From: Stercorarius parasiticus
Lineage: Eukaryota > Chordata > Aves > Charadriiformes > Stercorariidae
Assembly (NCBI GenBank): GCA_013396915.1
Contig: VWZL01004592.1
Location: 124,001-188,000, forward strand
Direction: 5' to 3'
DNA length: 64,000 bases
Shown here: positions 26,561 through 63,240 of the stretch, in pieces
How positions within the stretch are numbered: the stretch's first letter is position 1
Layout: the number at the start of each line of letters is the position of its first letter
Notes under the pieces: model-generated
The model's database searches: none
What the model saw: only the letters and a program-made list of their open reading frames with translations
Told to the model about the DNA's origin: nothing
Made by a program: the position numbers and the translations under genes

Positions 26561-27490
26561 GCATCGCCCGGCTGGTTTGTTGAAGAAAGAGCAACTTCGG
26601 CGATTAACGGCACCGGGTTGGGATGTTTGTTTTTTCCCTGTCTTTAGGGGTGGAAAAAGCTGTTTGCTTTATCAGGTGCATGCTAAAATGTTGATTATAG
26701 CACTTGTGCCCGTCCTGTGATAGCACATAACAAAGCAACTTTCTACAGTTTACTGCGGTCAAAAGACTGGAAAAAGAAGAGTCCGAGCCCCGCAGCACCT
26801 ACCAGAGACCTGCAGTAACAAACCCCAACCTCTGTGGTGGTGTTTTCCCTGTCCCTGGGGATGCCGGTGCCTGCAGTCCCGGAGGAGAGATGTGTGGCTC
26901 CCGGGGCTTTCCCGGAGCCCAAGGGCCGCCGGTTCCCCTGTGCCCCAGCTGGAGACTCACCAGGGCATCCCCTGGTCCCTAATCGAAATAGACACACACA
27001 ATAGCCAGGGCAGCCCTTGGTACCCAACCAATATGGACAGACCCAAAACAGCCAGGGCCATCTCTCCCACCACCTGGTAAGCAGAGGTATTAAGAAACAG
27101 GGTTCAATTTCCCCCAAGAGATGCCCCCAAATGAGAGAGTTTCAGATTTGTGAATAATTTTTCACTAACCCTTTGACAGGTGCCAAGCACCTGCAGCTCC
27201 CATAAAATGGTGCTTAATTCCTCTTGGAAACCAGGGTATATCCGGAAGTTCCAGCGAAACAGAGACTAATATAATTTGGGTATTTTGGCTTGAGAAAGTC
27301 AGAACTGGGCCAAAACGCACCATTTTTTACCTCTAGGTCAATGCCCCATTCATCACATGCTGATGTATGTTTACCCTGAGAGGATTTTGAACAGGATAGG
27401 GCCCAGGAAAACAAACCCACACCACACAGTACTTTCAAAAAATATTTAATAAACCTTTAAATGGCAAGGCAAGCAACCTACCACAGCCAG
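26561..27490. other. intergenic stretch
   Basis: Sequence between the CpG island and the poly(A) signal at 27512. GC content falls off leftward to rightward. No exon, RNA gene or repeat recognised. Confidence 0.6.
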
Positions 27491-27511
27491 GTAAATATAT
27501 TGAGAAAGTTT

Positions 27512-27517
27512 TTTATT
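27512..27517 (-). terminator. poly(A) signal AATAAA
   Basis: Minus-strand AATAAA followed by T-rich sequence. It would end the orphan exon's transcript with a short 3' UTR of about 190 bases. Confidence 0.45.
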
Positions 27518-27684
27518 AGAAGGTATATTTCTGCCAAAATAAATAGTTACATTTTCTTCAGCAAAACATTAGAAAAAAGAAACAGGAGGAAAAAAAAAAG
27601 CATCAACAATTTAATACTGAACTTTTAAAGTGACTGTGAACACTACTTGGTGACATTGCCGTGTAAATACATGACTTGTGTATG

Positions 27685-27825
27685 CTATTGCTGGTCTAGT
27701 TGCTGCTCTGACATCAGTAATTTCCACAGGATCTCCACATGAGTTGTGTGCTTAAGCGTCTTCTCAAACTCAGCGACAGCAGCCGAGTCCCAAGACACTT
27801 TGAGCTCAAGGAGCTGCTTTAGGTG
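27685..27825 (-). CDS. orphan C-terminal coding exon, gene unknown
   Basis: Open in one frame for 46 codons up to TAG, directly after a good acceptor (long pyrimidine tract, then aaaacag at 27826). An in-frame TGA just upstream shows it is not simply part of a longer open frame. The peptide is rich in Leu, Glu and Lys and looks helical (for example HLKQLLELKVSWDSAAV and ILWKLLMSEQQ). A canonical AATAAA lies about 170 bases downstream at 27512-27517. I do not recognise the protein and could not find a convincing upstream exon; a 33-base candidate at about 28290-28322 is weak. It is not part of PNPLA2 or CRACR2B as those families are known. Confidence 0.35.
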   Translation of the reverse strand, partial: HLKQLLELKVSWDSAAVAEFEKTLKHTTHVEILWKLLMSEQQLDQQ

Positions 27826-28469
27826 CTGTTTTCAAGAGCCAGAGAAAACCCCAGAAAAGAGAGGTATTTATTCCAGTTACATTTCTAAGTCTTATGTTTG
27901 GAAGTAGAGGTTTCCCCTCCCTGTGCAGGAGGGATAATGTGGTTCCACAGAGCGGGATGGATGCAGTTAGACTGTCCCAGTGGAGCTGCCTGCAGATTGG
28001 AAACAGAGCAGCATGCCACTGATAGGCAAGGGGAAGGAGGGAGAGGAGAGGGGAGCAAGTACTGCTGCACTCAGAAAGGCAGACACTGCAGGGACACGGA
28101 GGGCAGGCCGGCCAGAGCCCACTACTGTAAAGGCACAAGGTGTGTTTGGCACAAATGAACGGGCAGAGGCTGCAGCCAGGTGAGGTGGTCCACTCTCTCA
28201 ATCATTTAAGGGGAAGACAGAAACAAAGCTTGAGAAAACTGTTGGCAAGGTCCTCTGACTTTGGCAATGCTGAGCCCTGCCACCCACCATATCTGGCAAG
28301 TGTTTAGCAGAAACGGACCCCTAAGGGAAACGGGCAGTTTCAGGTATTTCTCCCACAACCACTTTGGCGAAAGTGAGAGCTCTTCTCTCAGAGGAAGGAG
28401 TGAATTACTAGATTAATTTTTTAAAATGGACAAACAGTCCATACAGTAAGTACTAGGGACATCCCAGTA
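27826..28469. other. spacer between PNPLA2 3' end and the orphan exon
   Basis: On the minus strand a C/T-rich tract around 28020-28060 and another AATAAA at 27867-27872, just before the orphan exon. No clear gene. Confidence 0.4.
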
Positions 28470-28490
28470 CTGGCAGATAGCAGATCCTCT

Positions 28491-28496
28491 TTTATT
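28491..28496 (-). terminator. PNPLA2: poly(A) signal AATAAA, distal
   Basis: Minus-strand AATAAA, with TGTATGG/TGTTTGTCC-type GT-rich sequence 40-70 bases downstream. Confidence 0.5.
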
Positions 28497-28825
28497 CTCT
28501 GGTCTGAGTGTTGCAGGTACACAGCTCTCCAAGTCACAAGCAAACAACTCCTAGGTCCTATAGATAGCGGTCAGAAGTGAAGTATTTTCTCCTACCCCTT
28601 GAAAATCAGCTTGCAACAGTATTTACAGTAGGGCAGGCAGCAAACCAAACCCAACATACCACACACACGTCGTGGCTTACAGAGCATGCCATAGATACGG
28701 ACTGTTGTGCACAACATAAAACAACTCTACAGTGTTGTACAGGCTAGGGGCTGGTTAGATACACAAGAAGTTCACCATTAGTCTTGTTAAAAGCAGCAGG
28801 TACTATCTGTATCACAGGAAGGAGG

Positions 28826-28841
28826 AAAAAAAAAAAAAAAA
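28826..28841 (+). repeat. poly-A run
   Basis: 16 consecutive A on the plus strand, poly-U in the PNPLA2 3' UTR. Confidence 0.95.
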
Positions 28842-29976
28842 GGTGGATTCCTGAATGCACAGACCCTTTATGTGAAACAGCAGAAACAGCAAGGGTTGGG
28901 ACTCTTGCAGAGTTCAAGTGAATGCTGTAAGGACAATTGGACATGGACTGCAAGATGAAGTTTTGGTCCAGGAACCTGACCTCTCAGCCACTGTATGATG
29001 GAGAAGAGACAGGCCCTGGCAACTACCCACTGGGATGTCTAGCCACACATTTTGCTGAAGAAGGGACTGGCTGCTACAGATGGTAATCTTGTTTCTATGA
29101 ACTTGACAAGCAACTGCTTGTTAATTAGCAACTGCTACCCAGAAGGTAATGCATGCCATGAAGTACATGTAGAACAAAGGCTTGAAGAATTCCAGTTAGC
29201 ACTATCACAATAAACCCCTCCATATGCAATCCAGAGCCTATCACGAGGTTTCCAGGGATTTCAAAGAAATGGGGTCTGATCTAGACAAGGTAGCATTGCA
29301 TAACAAAAAGCTATTCTTCAAAAGCAGCCACAGGTCTTTTCCTACATCAGCAGGTAAGATGATCTTCCCTACTTTCTTCATCCTTTGTCATCTGTGATGA
29401 ATGAGCAGCAAGAATTTCAAACAATGCATGAAACTTCTCTTAAGGAAGAAGAGGGTAGTTTGGGGTATTTTTGACAGATCTGCAGTTCCTTTATCAGACC
29501 TTAAATGTATAAAGCCAACAAGCTATCACACAACAGCCATTGCATCACTTGGGGAATGAACACAGACAAAGAAAGGGTTAATACAGAGTGGTGCTTTCCC
29601 AGTATCCGTTCACACCCTGCAAATTAGCATAAGGAAAACAGGAGTTTCCTCCCTGAAGAGTTAGACCTTTATATTTAAAGCCAGGCTTTGGTTTGTGGTT
29701 ACAGTTTGAAGTGTACAAAAGCTTCTCTATGAGTGGTTAACATAATAAGCTAAACGACAGATGAAGTAAAGACAGGATGAAACTCAGGCCTTTTACCAGG
29801 CACAGCAGTCAATGTCTTGAAATGCACAGACCAGAACCAGCAAGCCTTCTGGATCAGAGCGCTGGAAGACAGTGGAACCGGCCCAGTCAGTTCTGATGCT
29901 AAAGGAGAACAGAGGAGATCCAGGGGATAAGGGTGCCAAGCTGCAGTTTCTTAGTGCGCTCTGTTGCCACGACAGT

Positions 29977-29982
29977 TTTATT
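29977..29982 (-). terminator. PNPLA2: poly(A) signal AATAAA, proximal alternative
   Basis: Minus-strand AATAAA inside the long 3' UTR; a possible earlier transcript end. Downstream GT-richness is less clear than at the distal site. Confidence 0.35.
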
Positions 29983-32642
29983 TCATAGTTTAGTGGTTTA
30001 CATAATCACTCAGTGGTTTTACCAGTCCAGGAAGAAGGGATAAAAAAAATAGTTGCATCATTTTCTCCACCCATATATTAACACAAACAAGGCAGAGTCA
30101 AAAGGGCAGCAGCTTCTAAGCACAGGATTTTCCTTATCCAGCTTTGCCCCTCACAGATGTTTTGCTTCTGGATGAAATGCTTTCATTCTTGCCACTAAAA
30201 GATCTGCATGTTCCTGCCAATTGCTCTCTGTGCATTAGGGACAAGAGATGTGCATTTGGCAAACTAAGCAGCTGTGTATGTGCCATTCCCCCAAAGAAGG
30301 TAGCCCAAAGCAGTGGAAGAAAAGAAATCCCACACCAAACCACAAAATGAACACCTTTTCTCAATTCCAATTTTCATCAAATTCATCCTGTTCCCACTAA
30401 CTTAAATTAGCTTATTGCTGGTTCACTTTGATTAGAGTTATATCCATCCAGCAGTAAGCTTTTTCTGCAAGCTTCAGAGAATCATAAGACTGACTTGTTT
30501 TATAACCCAGTATTCCTATTCTGGTTTCAGAATCCTCCATTTTTTTTCCTCTTCCTGTAGCGACTTCCCTGTTCCCTAATTGCCTTAAATATGTGAAGTT
30601 TAAGACTAAATCTGACTGCACAAGTGCAGGCCCACTTCATAAGCTATGCAGGCCCTTGTTAGGTTACATCCAGAAAGGGCAGTGGGGTGATATTCTAAGT
30701 CGCAAGTTCATATTCGCACTGGTGTCTCCCAGACAGTCTGTTAGCACCACACCACAGTCTATTGCCTCCCAGCTTGCAATGGCCACTGCAGAAAAGTCCT
30801 GATGCTTATCACAGTCTCCACCACAAACACTCAAACCCACACCCAGTACACAATTGTGCTGGTAGGAAACAGCACCCACCACCTCACCCACACTGCTTGT
30901 GCAGATGTGATCGAGCAGATTCACTACTTTGTCCAGCTATTAGTAGAACTTCTGGGGTTATTTTCCCTTTCGGAATCAAAGGTGCAAAAGAGAGTCTATT
31001 ATAAATCACTATTCCACGTATAGGCTATGTAATCAGCTTCAGATACCCTGTCCTGCCCCTCAACAAAGACAGCATATGTCTGCTTTGGCCAGTTGCATAC
31101 TGTTTGTGCTAGGAGAGGTAGAAGATGCCTCATGCAGCTACACACGCTGCAGAAAAAGATACCAGGAGCTGGTTTTGTGTCATAGTGCGAGGACTTAAGT
31201 TTAAGTACATGCAATCCCCACAGGAAGCCACATCTCACCCTGTGAAGAACAGAGTTCACGCTTCTGCACTGCAAGTCACAACCAGACCACCACTGAGAAG
31301 GCAGTACCTTACAAGGCAGAGTCCTGCCCTGCTACAGACCCACTAGCTCTGGTCCTTGAAGGGACAAGACAACAGCAACCAGTTCCAAGCAGGCTGCATG
31401 TGCACCAACACTCCTAACTTCACTTCCACTTCTCATGCTCCTGCTATTGCCAGCTGCGGAGCTGCACCTGTGAGCCACAACGCAAAACAGGCAAGCTGTG
31501 ACGCTGGTATAGCTACAAGCCCAAATGCTTCTCACTCCAAAGCCTCAACGTCCAAACTCTTCAAGCAGAAGATAGACCTAAGCCCCAGTTTGGCAGGAGA
31601 TCCCTTCTGTATCATCCACTTGGAATTTCCTTCAGTTGTACGGTCCCTTAAGGAGCTGCCCGTCAGAGGCAGTTACTTCCCCAGCACTTGCTGTGACACT
31701 CCATCACAAGCCACTCAAAAATAACATGCCCTGCACAATCTCACCTTCCTACAAGCACTTCACATTGCTTCAGCTGCTAAGCTGATCCCAAGATAGTCAG
31801 GCTGAGCTTTTCCAGGGCAACCCCACATTAATTCCATTCACAGTGACAGGAATGGGGCCTCAAATTCAACATGTTTCCCTGGAAAAAAATTCGGTCAAAA
31901 TTACTTCTTTAAAATAAGCTCAATGACTTACTTAACACTCAGAGTTCAAGCTGCAACAGTTCCATGAGGACAAAAATCAAAACAGGAGAGACCATGACAA
32001 CACGAATCATAAATACATAACTCTTCTACATTTCTGCAGTCCCAGTGCAGTCTGCAGCAAGGCCAGTTCTGGCTTCCAGTGGGGATGCAATTAAGGGACA
32101 GAGGAAGGGATGTGGCTTCAGCAAAGAAGAAAGTCAAGAGGAGATCTGGAAGCCATGAGAAAAATCATTTTGGCAAGAGGCTACTTCATCTTTCAGTAGC
32201 ACAAAGAGCTAAGGGATGTCAGATGATTTAAGAAAAAACAAGATTCACGCTCTAAAAAACAAAGGAAGCTAAAAACTGTATGAACTTGAGAGCGTCATCT
32301 ACGTCCTGATTATTTGGCGGTAAAAAGCCAATGGCAATTCAAAGTGCATTATTTGGAAGAGCCCGGCTGGATCAGCATCAGCCTGGCCACGGGCAATGGC
32401 CAGGCCTCAACACCAGTCTAGAGCAAGGTATCAGCCTGTGTGTGTCTTTGAACACAGAGATCCCTTGCTTGGCCCAGCGGGCAACAAATGGCTACAGTCA
32501 ATTCCACCAGCCTCCATCCTGGGGAAATCCCCTTCGCAGCATATTCAGGAGCACAGGGCAGCCTGCTGCTGAGGGACGAGACTGGTCCCACCCTACATCC
32601 ACTCCCCTTCCCACCCACCCTCATCCCCTCACGGCAGCAGGC

Positions 32643-58537
<25,895 letters not shown>

Positions 58538-58560
58538 GGCCTCCGCGCCCCGCTGAAGGC

Positions 58561-58565
58561 NNNNN
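58561..58565. other. assembly gap or ambiguity (5 N)
   Basis: Five N in the PNPLA2 5' UTR, 24 bases upstream of the start codon. True length may differ from five. Confidence 0.99.
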
Positions 58566-58848
58566 GGTGGCCGGGCCACCTCCCCTCAGCTCGGCCCCTC
58601 CAGACGCACGGGCCTTGGGCGGGAACGGCCCGGCCCCTCCTTCCAACCCTTCGTCCGGTGAACCCCCTCTCTCAGCCCGGCGAGGCTGTCCCCCGCGGGC
58701 ATTGCGGTTGTTTGCCGCCTGTTGAACGGGGGCAGCCGTACCGGCGCCTCCCTGAAGTGGAAGAGGGTAAGGCAGAAGGGAGGGGGGGGGAAGGAGAGGA
58801 TTACGGCTTCTCGCAGCAGCCTGTCTTCCCTTCACAAAACATGCTGTT

Positions 58849-58949
58849 TCATGGAGGCCTCCGCTCCAAGTTATTGGAGTTTCTTGCAAGCAATTGTTTA
58901 TTTTTAGGGAGATGAGAGGAAGGGAAAAGCTTTCCTCTTTCATAAAAAG
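58849..58949 (-). CDS. candidate partner exon of the upstream exon, to stop
   Basis: After a strong acceptor (acctcccttcatctcctcag) the phase-1 frame stays open for 33 codons and ends in TGA at 58849-58851. The exon could run on into the PNPLA2 first exon, making the peptide an upstream ORF. Speculative. Confidence 0.2.
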
Positions 58950-59024
58950 CTGAGGAGATGAAGGGAGGTAAGGCTCAGCACAGACACAGTGCAACAGCAA
59001 GGAGAAAGGCAACCCCTCTCTCTG

Positions 59025-59126
59025 CCTCTAAACACACCAAAACACACACAGTCGCTTACCTTTGCTAATTTTGTCTTAAAAGTTTTCTCCACCTGCCTCT
59101 AAGCTCACCAAAATGCTTACCTTTGG
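59025..59126 (-). repeat. imperfect duplication carrying two donor-like sites
   Basis: The segments near 59025-59064 and 59095-59126 share CCTCTAA, CACCAAAA and GCTTACCTTTG. On the minus strand both give CAAAGGTAAGC, two strong splice-donor sequences about 61 bases apart. Confidence 0.7.
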
Positions 59127-59187
59127 TCAGGAGAGCTGCAATTCTCAGTAGTGCTTCTGCACAAGCTCTTAGCGCAGGCAAGCCCAT
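59121..59187 (-). CDS. candidate upstream first exon (22 codons) with strong donor
   Basis: Minus-strand ATG in GCCATGG context with an in-frame TGA two codons before it. It reads MGLPALRACAEALLRIAALL and then TK, ending AAAG|GTAAGC. If joined to the acceptor at 58950 it gives a 55-residue peptide. It could be a tiny gene, an upstream exon of PNPLA2 with an upstream ORF, or chance. No family recognised. Confidence 0.2.
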
Positions 59188-62100
59188 GGCATATCAGCTC
59201 GCCACAGCAGCACTGGGTAAGAGGCCAATGCTATTGGGAGATCAAAACAGGTTACAGAGGCTGGAAACGTCCCCTTGTCATAATACAGACTGTAGCCATT
59301 CACCCAATTAGGTAAGTGTGAAAACTTACACGGACATCAAAAGCATCAGCATAGCAAGAGAAGCTTGCTCAACTCAAAGCAAGGAAGCAAGATCAGCCAG
59401 AGGGAGGTTTGGTGGGGTACAAAACAAAATGCATAAGTAGTTTTTTAACAGAATCAACATGGGGCAAAAACACTTTCTACCAAAGTTAAAAAAAAAAGAA
59501 AAAGACTTAGTTCATCTTGGCATAAATCTATTTGCATTAGTTTTCTTATAACTGGTCTGAAGTTTCTCATTTGGGACACTAATGTCTGTCCTTAATAGCT
59601 CTCAGACTAAGCAAAGCTAGGCCTTCCTCCCCACAGGAATTTCACCAGCTGTGTTGGTGGAGGTCATCCAAGTAGTCCCTCTCCTGTTCCTTCCACTCCA
59701 AATATTCTTTCAAAGGATACAAGGGAGTCTAGTGCCCTCTCCATAGAGGGGCCATCCAGGTTGTAAGAACAGCTGCCCACTGCCTCACAGTCAGCTGTCT
59801 GAAGCAACCAAACTCAGCAGGTAACCCTTGTATAAGTCCAATATTTGAGCTCAAGTCAGATCTCATACTGCAGTCCCTACAGAGTGAGTGCTTTTTCATT
59901 AAATGTTTGTGCCTACCTTCCATCAGACAGGCAAGAGTCCAGCCTTATCTTTCTTCCAGATCCTACCCTGGAGCCCACCACCTCACCTAGCTGCCAGGAA
60001 GTACCCTTGATACATATTAGCTCCATCCTGGAGCACTTAAAGAATTAACCCCACTTATCTCAAGTCCTCTGTTTATGCCCTATACCCACCCTTCTTTCTC
60101 TTCCTCTCATACCTCTACTCGCTTTTGTAATTTCCTTTCTCCCTTGCGTTTGATGTGGTTACATAGCCCTTGTCAGTCCTCATCTCCTCCATCTGAAGAG
60201 GTGAGCATTGGCACACCTGAGCCTTGACCCTCTTAAAGGCCCTTAACACCAACACAATCATAGTGCTTTCATCCCATGCTTCTGGTGACATGGAAAGGTA
60301 TTTCCATGTAGCCAAACCCAAAGAAAACATCGTGTCTTGCAATTTCCAGAACAGGGATTGTGTTGCAGAAGAGCTAGTCAATGAGCTGTGATATTAGCGG
60401 AAATCTGTGGCAAAGCTGAATACTGAACCTTGTTTGCAGATACCTCCCAAACACTTGTAACCACAAGAACAGCTTCTTCGCAAGCCAATGCTACTTCCTC
60501 TTTTTTCAGTATTTCACAAACCTTAAAGTTCCTACTACATCTGGAAAATAGAAATGACAATGCTGGGGTTAGTTGCACTTGATTTCTCAAGAGCAGTCTC
60601 ATCCTGAGTTGTTTACATCGCTCTGCCTTGGCCCTCAAAGTTACCTATTTGAGGAGGTTAATGCTGCCCTGTTGAAACAGGTTAATGAAATAAACCGAGT
60701 GACCAGTAATCCCTTGCAGAGTGCTGCCTAGGTACTGGCACTAGCAGGCAGGCAAACAACTGTGTTATTCTCAAAAATAAATTATCCCCCAACACTAATC
60801 TTTTTCTCCTCAATAAGAAAGTACTGCCATAATCCTGGAATTGCTCATAATGCTGCAATAAACCAGGCCAGCAAGATTTACATGGCAGCTTTTCATGTGT
60901 ATCAAACTCCTACCAGAACACTGCAAGTTCACTCGTGCCCTTACACGTTATGATGCCACTGAGACAGCTTCTCATGCAATCGGTCTTTGTGGCATTTGTT
61001 TTCTAGTATAATGAATGGTGAGTAGTTAGTACATATGAGATAATAATGTATCAGTAAACAACCTCTGTTTGTTTTTTCAAGTAAGACCTTGTTTTTTGGT
61101 GGCCAATGGGAACTAATTTTAAAGGGAAGCTGAGAGGCAGTCTGCTATACTGTTGCCTTCAGCATGTTACTTTAGTATTGTTGCCTGTAGTCAGCAAGAC
61201 TGGGGCACGGGTCATGAAGCCCAGCCCGAGTACTGTTAACATCACTGGAAAGCCTGACTTTGATGCCTTTTTCTTACCTGTGATCTTTGCATATATTGGA
61301 CAATTCCATGACAAACACTGGGGTCTTCCTTCATAGGAGCATCTCCTCAGGCAACGGAGCAGTCCCCTTGTCATGCTCTCTTGGGACTGAATTTTCCTTC
61401 CAGGAAAGCTACTACAGATATCTCTGCCCTACGTAAGTCAAACCTACTGAGTTCAGCAGGGCTGCCGGCATGTAGCAGCTTGCAAAACTGGGCCTTAGTA
61501 GTAAGAGTGAAACCAGTTAATTTGACAATGGCCCCAGGGAGCCATTGCTTATTACTTTCCAGTAGTGACCAAGATGTTCTCCCCACTTTCCAAGTAGTGA
61601 AGATGTCATGTCACTCTCCCTGACCCATGGTGTTTGTAAGGAACAATTTTCAGTCAGAGCTGATTTGAGATGGCACACCATTTGTGTCCCAGTGAGGAGA
61701 GCTCGCATGTTTCAACGTCAGGCCTATGACTAAATCACTCTCCCCTACCGTCAATTTAGTAATGATCACTTACCACTGTAACCTCTAGGCACAAAGACAT
61801 CCTTTCCTTTCCCTTCAATGCCTTTGAGCCTTTCTTTATGAAGTCAGGAAAAATCTGTTCTAGCTAAAATTGATTCTGCAAGGGGACAGACTAGGCCACC
61901 ACCCCAAGTGTTTGCAGGCACTAGTTTTCTCGGAGAGCATCATGGAATACAATGCATTCATACCACCACTACCCTTGCCTTTCAAAATTACTGCTAAGTC
62001 TGAAAAGGCATCAGTGACACTTCAAAATTCAAAACAGTGTCCACAGAGCAGGAAGCCCAATTCCTGAAGCTGAAGCTCACTGAGATCAGCAAAAAGTGGT

Positions 62101-62366
62101 GAAGTCCATCCAGAGCACCAAACAAGTCTGCGACTTCTGGGCACATCACTGCTCATATACAGGTTTCATAAATAGTCACAGGGGAAGAAAGCTTAAAATG
62201 CTTTGATTTTGCATTTGGAAGAAATGTTCACCATGCAGAGGTTTTAGGAAATTTTGTAAAATGTGTTTTTGAAATCTTGGACTAGACCTGTCCCCTGACC
62301 TTCACAAGGAGGGTGGTTACATAAAATACATTGTCTCCCGGTGGCAGTGTAACAAACGCTGTATTT
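59188..62366. other. region upstream of PNPLA2, largely unassigned
   Basis: A possible minus-strand exon lies at 60444-60540 (acceptor ttctattttccag, donor GAG|GTATCT, 32 open codons). Otherwise no recognised gene. RPLP2, the human upstream neighbour, is not visible here. Confidence 0.5.
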
Positions 62367-63240
62367 TCAGTGCTTTCTCTGAGATCTCCCCGCGAAAGTT
62401 TCTTCTCTAAACTGTTCACCAAATGACCTGTCCTTGTCTTTCTCAAAGTAGATTGAGTGACAAAAGTTTTCATCAAAATGATGCACTTTCAGGAAGGAAT
62501 TTAAAGGTGGTAAGAGGACACCCAGCACAGAACCAGGTCCATAACTCAAGGTTTAACAGGTCATAGGGAGAAGATAAATAGGGGGAAGAAGTTAGTCTAG
62601 ATGTAGCTGTAGTCCCCCCTCATCACGGTAGCCAGCAGCTGGCACCACAGGTTTCAATCTCACCCCACAGGCCTGGGCACAGCAAACCTCTTGGAATAGC
62701 TCAGTGCCACTGAAACAAATTCCTGTGGGCATGGGAACACCCCGCTGAGTGGTGTGACAGGGCAGCTCCTTCTTGTGAAAACATTGACTTTGCTCTTGCA
62801 GCAGCCCAGCAAGGCAACATTGCAGGGTGTGGGGGAGTCACCTCTCAGTAAAACCAGATCCAAGAACACTCTTTTCCAGTGATTTGACATGGAGAAATCA
62901 GCAAGGAAAGAAATACAGATATACCTGCACCCCTTCCAGTGCCAAACCACAGCCATTACGAGTCTGACAGAGAACTAGAGCGAACATGAGCAGTTTTCAG
63001 TCCTACCACAAAGATCACCATGCTAGGACTTAAGAGACAAAGTAGATGAAAGGTACTGGCACTGTTACCTCCTGTAACTCTTTTCTTGCAGTGGGCACAG
63101 AAGTTGGTTGAATCATGGCCATTTTGAGGTCTGAGGATCTTTCCACTGCTCTCTCCCTTGGCTGCTGTGAAGTAACGGGCGCTTTCTCTCAGTACACCAC
63201 AGGGAGATAAAATAGTTTTTCCTACTTGGATTTCACCCAT
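62367..63240 (-). CDS. candidate four-exon gene, 152 residues, zinc-ribbon-like Cys pattern, function unknown
   Basis: Proposed exons: 63240-63069, 62974-62925, 62722-62664, 62544-62367. Junction phases (1, 0, 2) fit and give 459 bases ending in TGA. The ATG follows an in-frame TGA and has a purine at -3. Donors are GGAG|GTAACA, CAG|GTATAT and GG|GTGAGA. Acceptors are ctctag, cccacag and, weakest, ccttgag. Across the first junction the protein reads FCAHCKKRVTGVLCQ and then NGCG, a CxxC plus CxxxxxC pattern that could bind zinc. It continues with beta-strand-like EFVSVALSYSKRF and SVLGVLLPPLNSFLKVHHFD. I do not recognise a family. Chance assembly of open frames is a real alternative; the 3' limit may also differ. 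Confidence 0.3.

Larger units (their letters stand above)
28470..32642 (-). other. PNPLA2: PNPLA2 3' untranslated region (inferred)
   Basis: No coding exon was recognised after the stop codon. Candidate AATAAA signals lie at 29977-29982 and 28491-28496 on the minus strand. The second is followed by GT/T-rich sequence and fits a transcript end near 28470. This gives a UTR of about 4.2 kb, or about 2.7 kb if the first signal is used. A run of 16 A (T on the transcript) is at 28826-28841. Confidence 0.5.

Noticed and set aside
26229..26720. 163-codon plus-strand open frame starting at the ATGGCGG motif
   Set aside because: GC-rich sequence has few stops; composition is low-complexity Pro/Ala/Gly, it contains an N, and the second half shows no protein-like pattern or splice structure.
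29790..29960. Minus-strand open frame of about 50 codons in the PNPLA2 3' UTR with acceptor-like ctcctttag
   Set aside because: No donor, no upstream partner and a position inside the inferred 3' UTR; better explained as conserved-looking UTR or chance.
62282..62400. Short resemblance to a PIDD1 segment (YVTT followed by VRGQV)
   Set aside because: Only a few residues match, the frame stops at once, and no other PIDD1 exon is present nearby.
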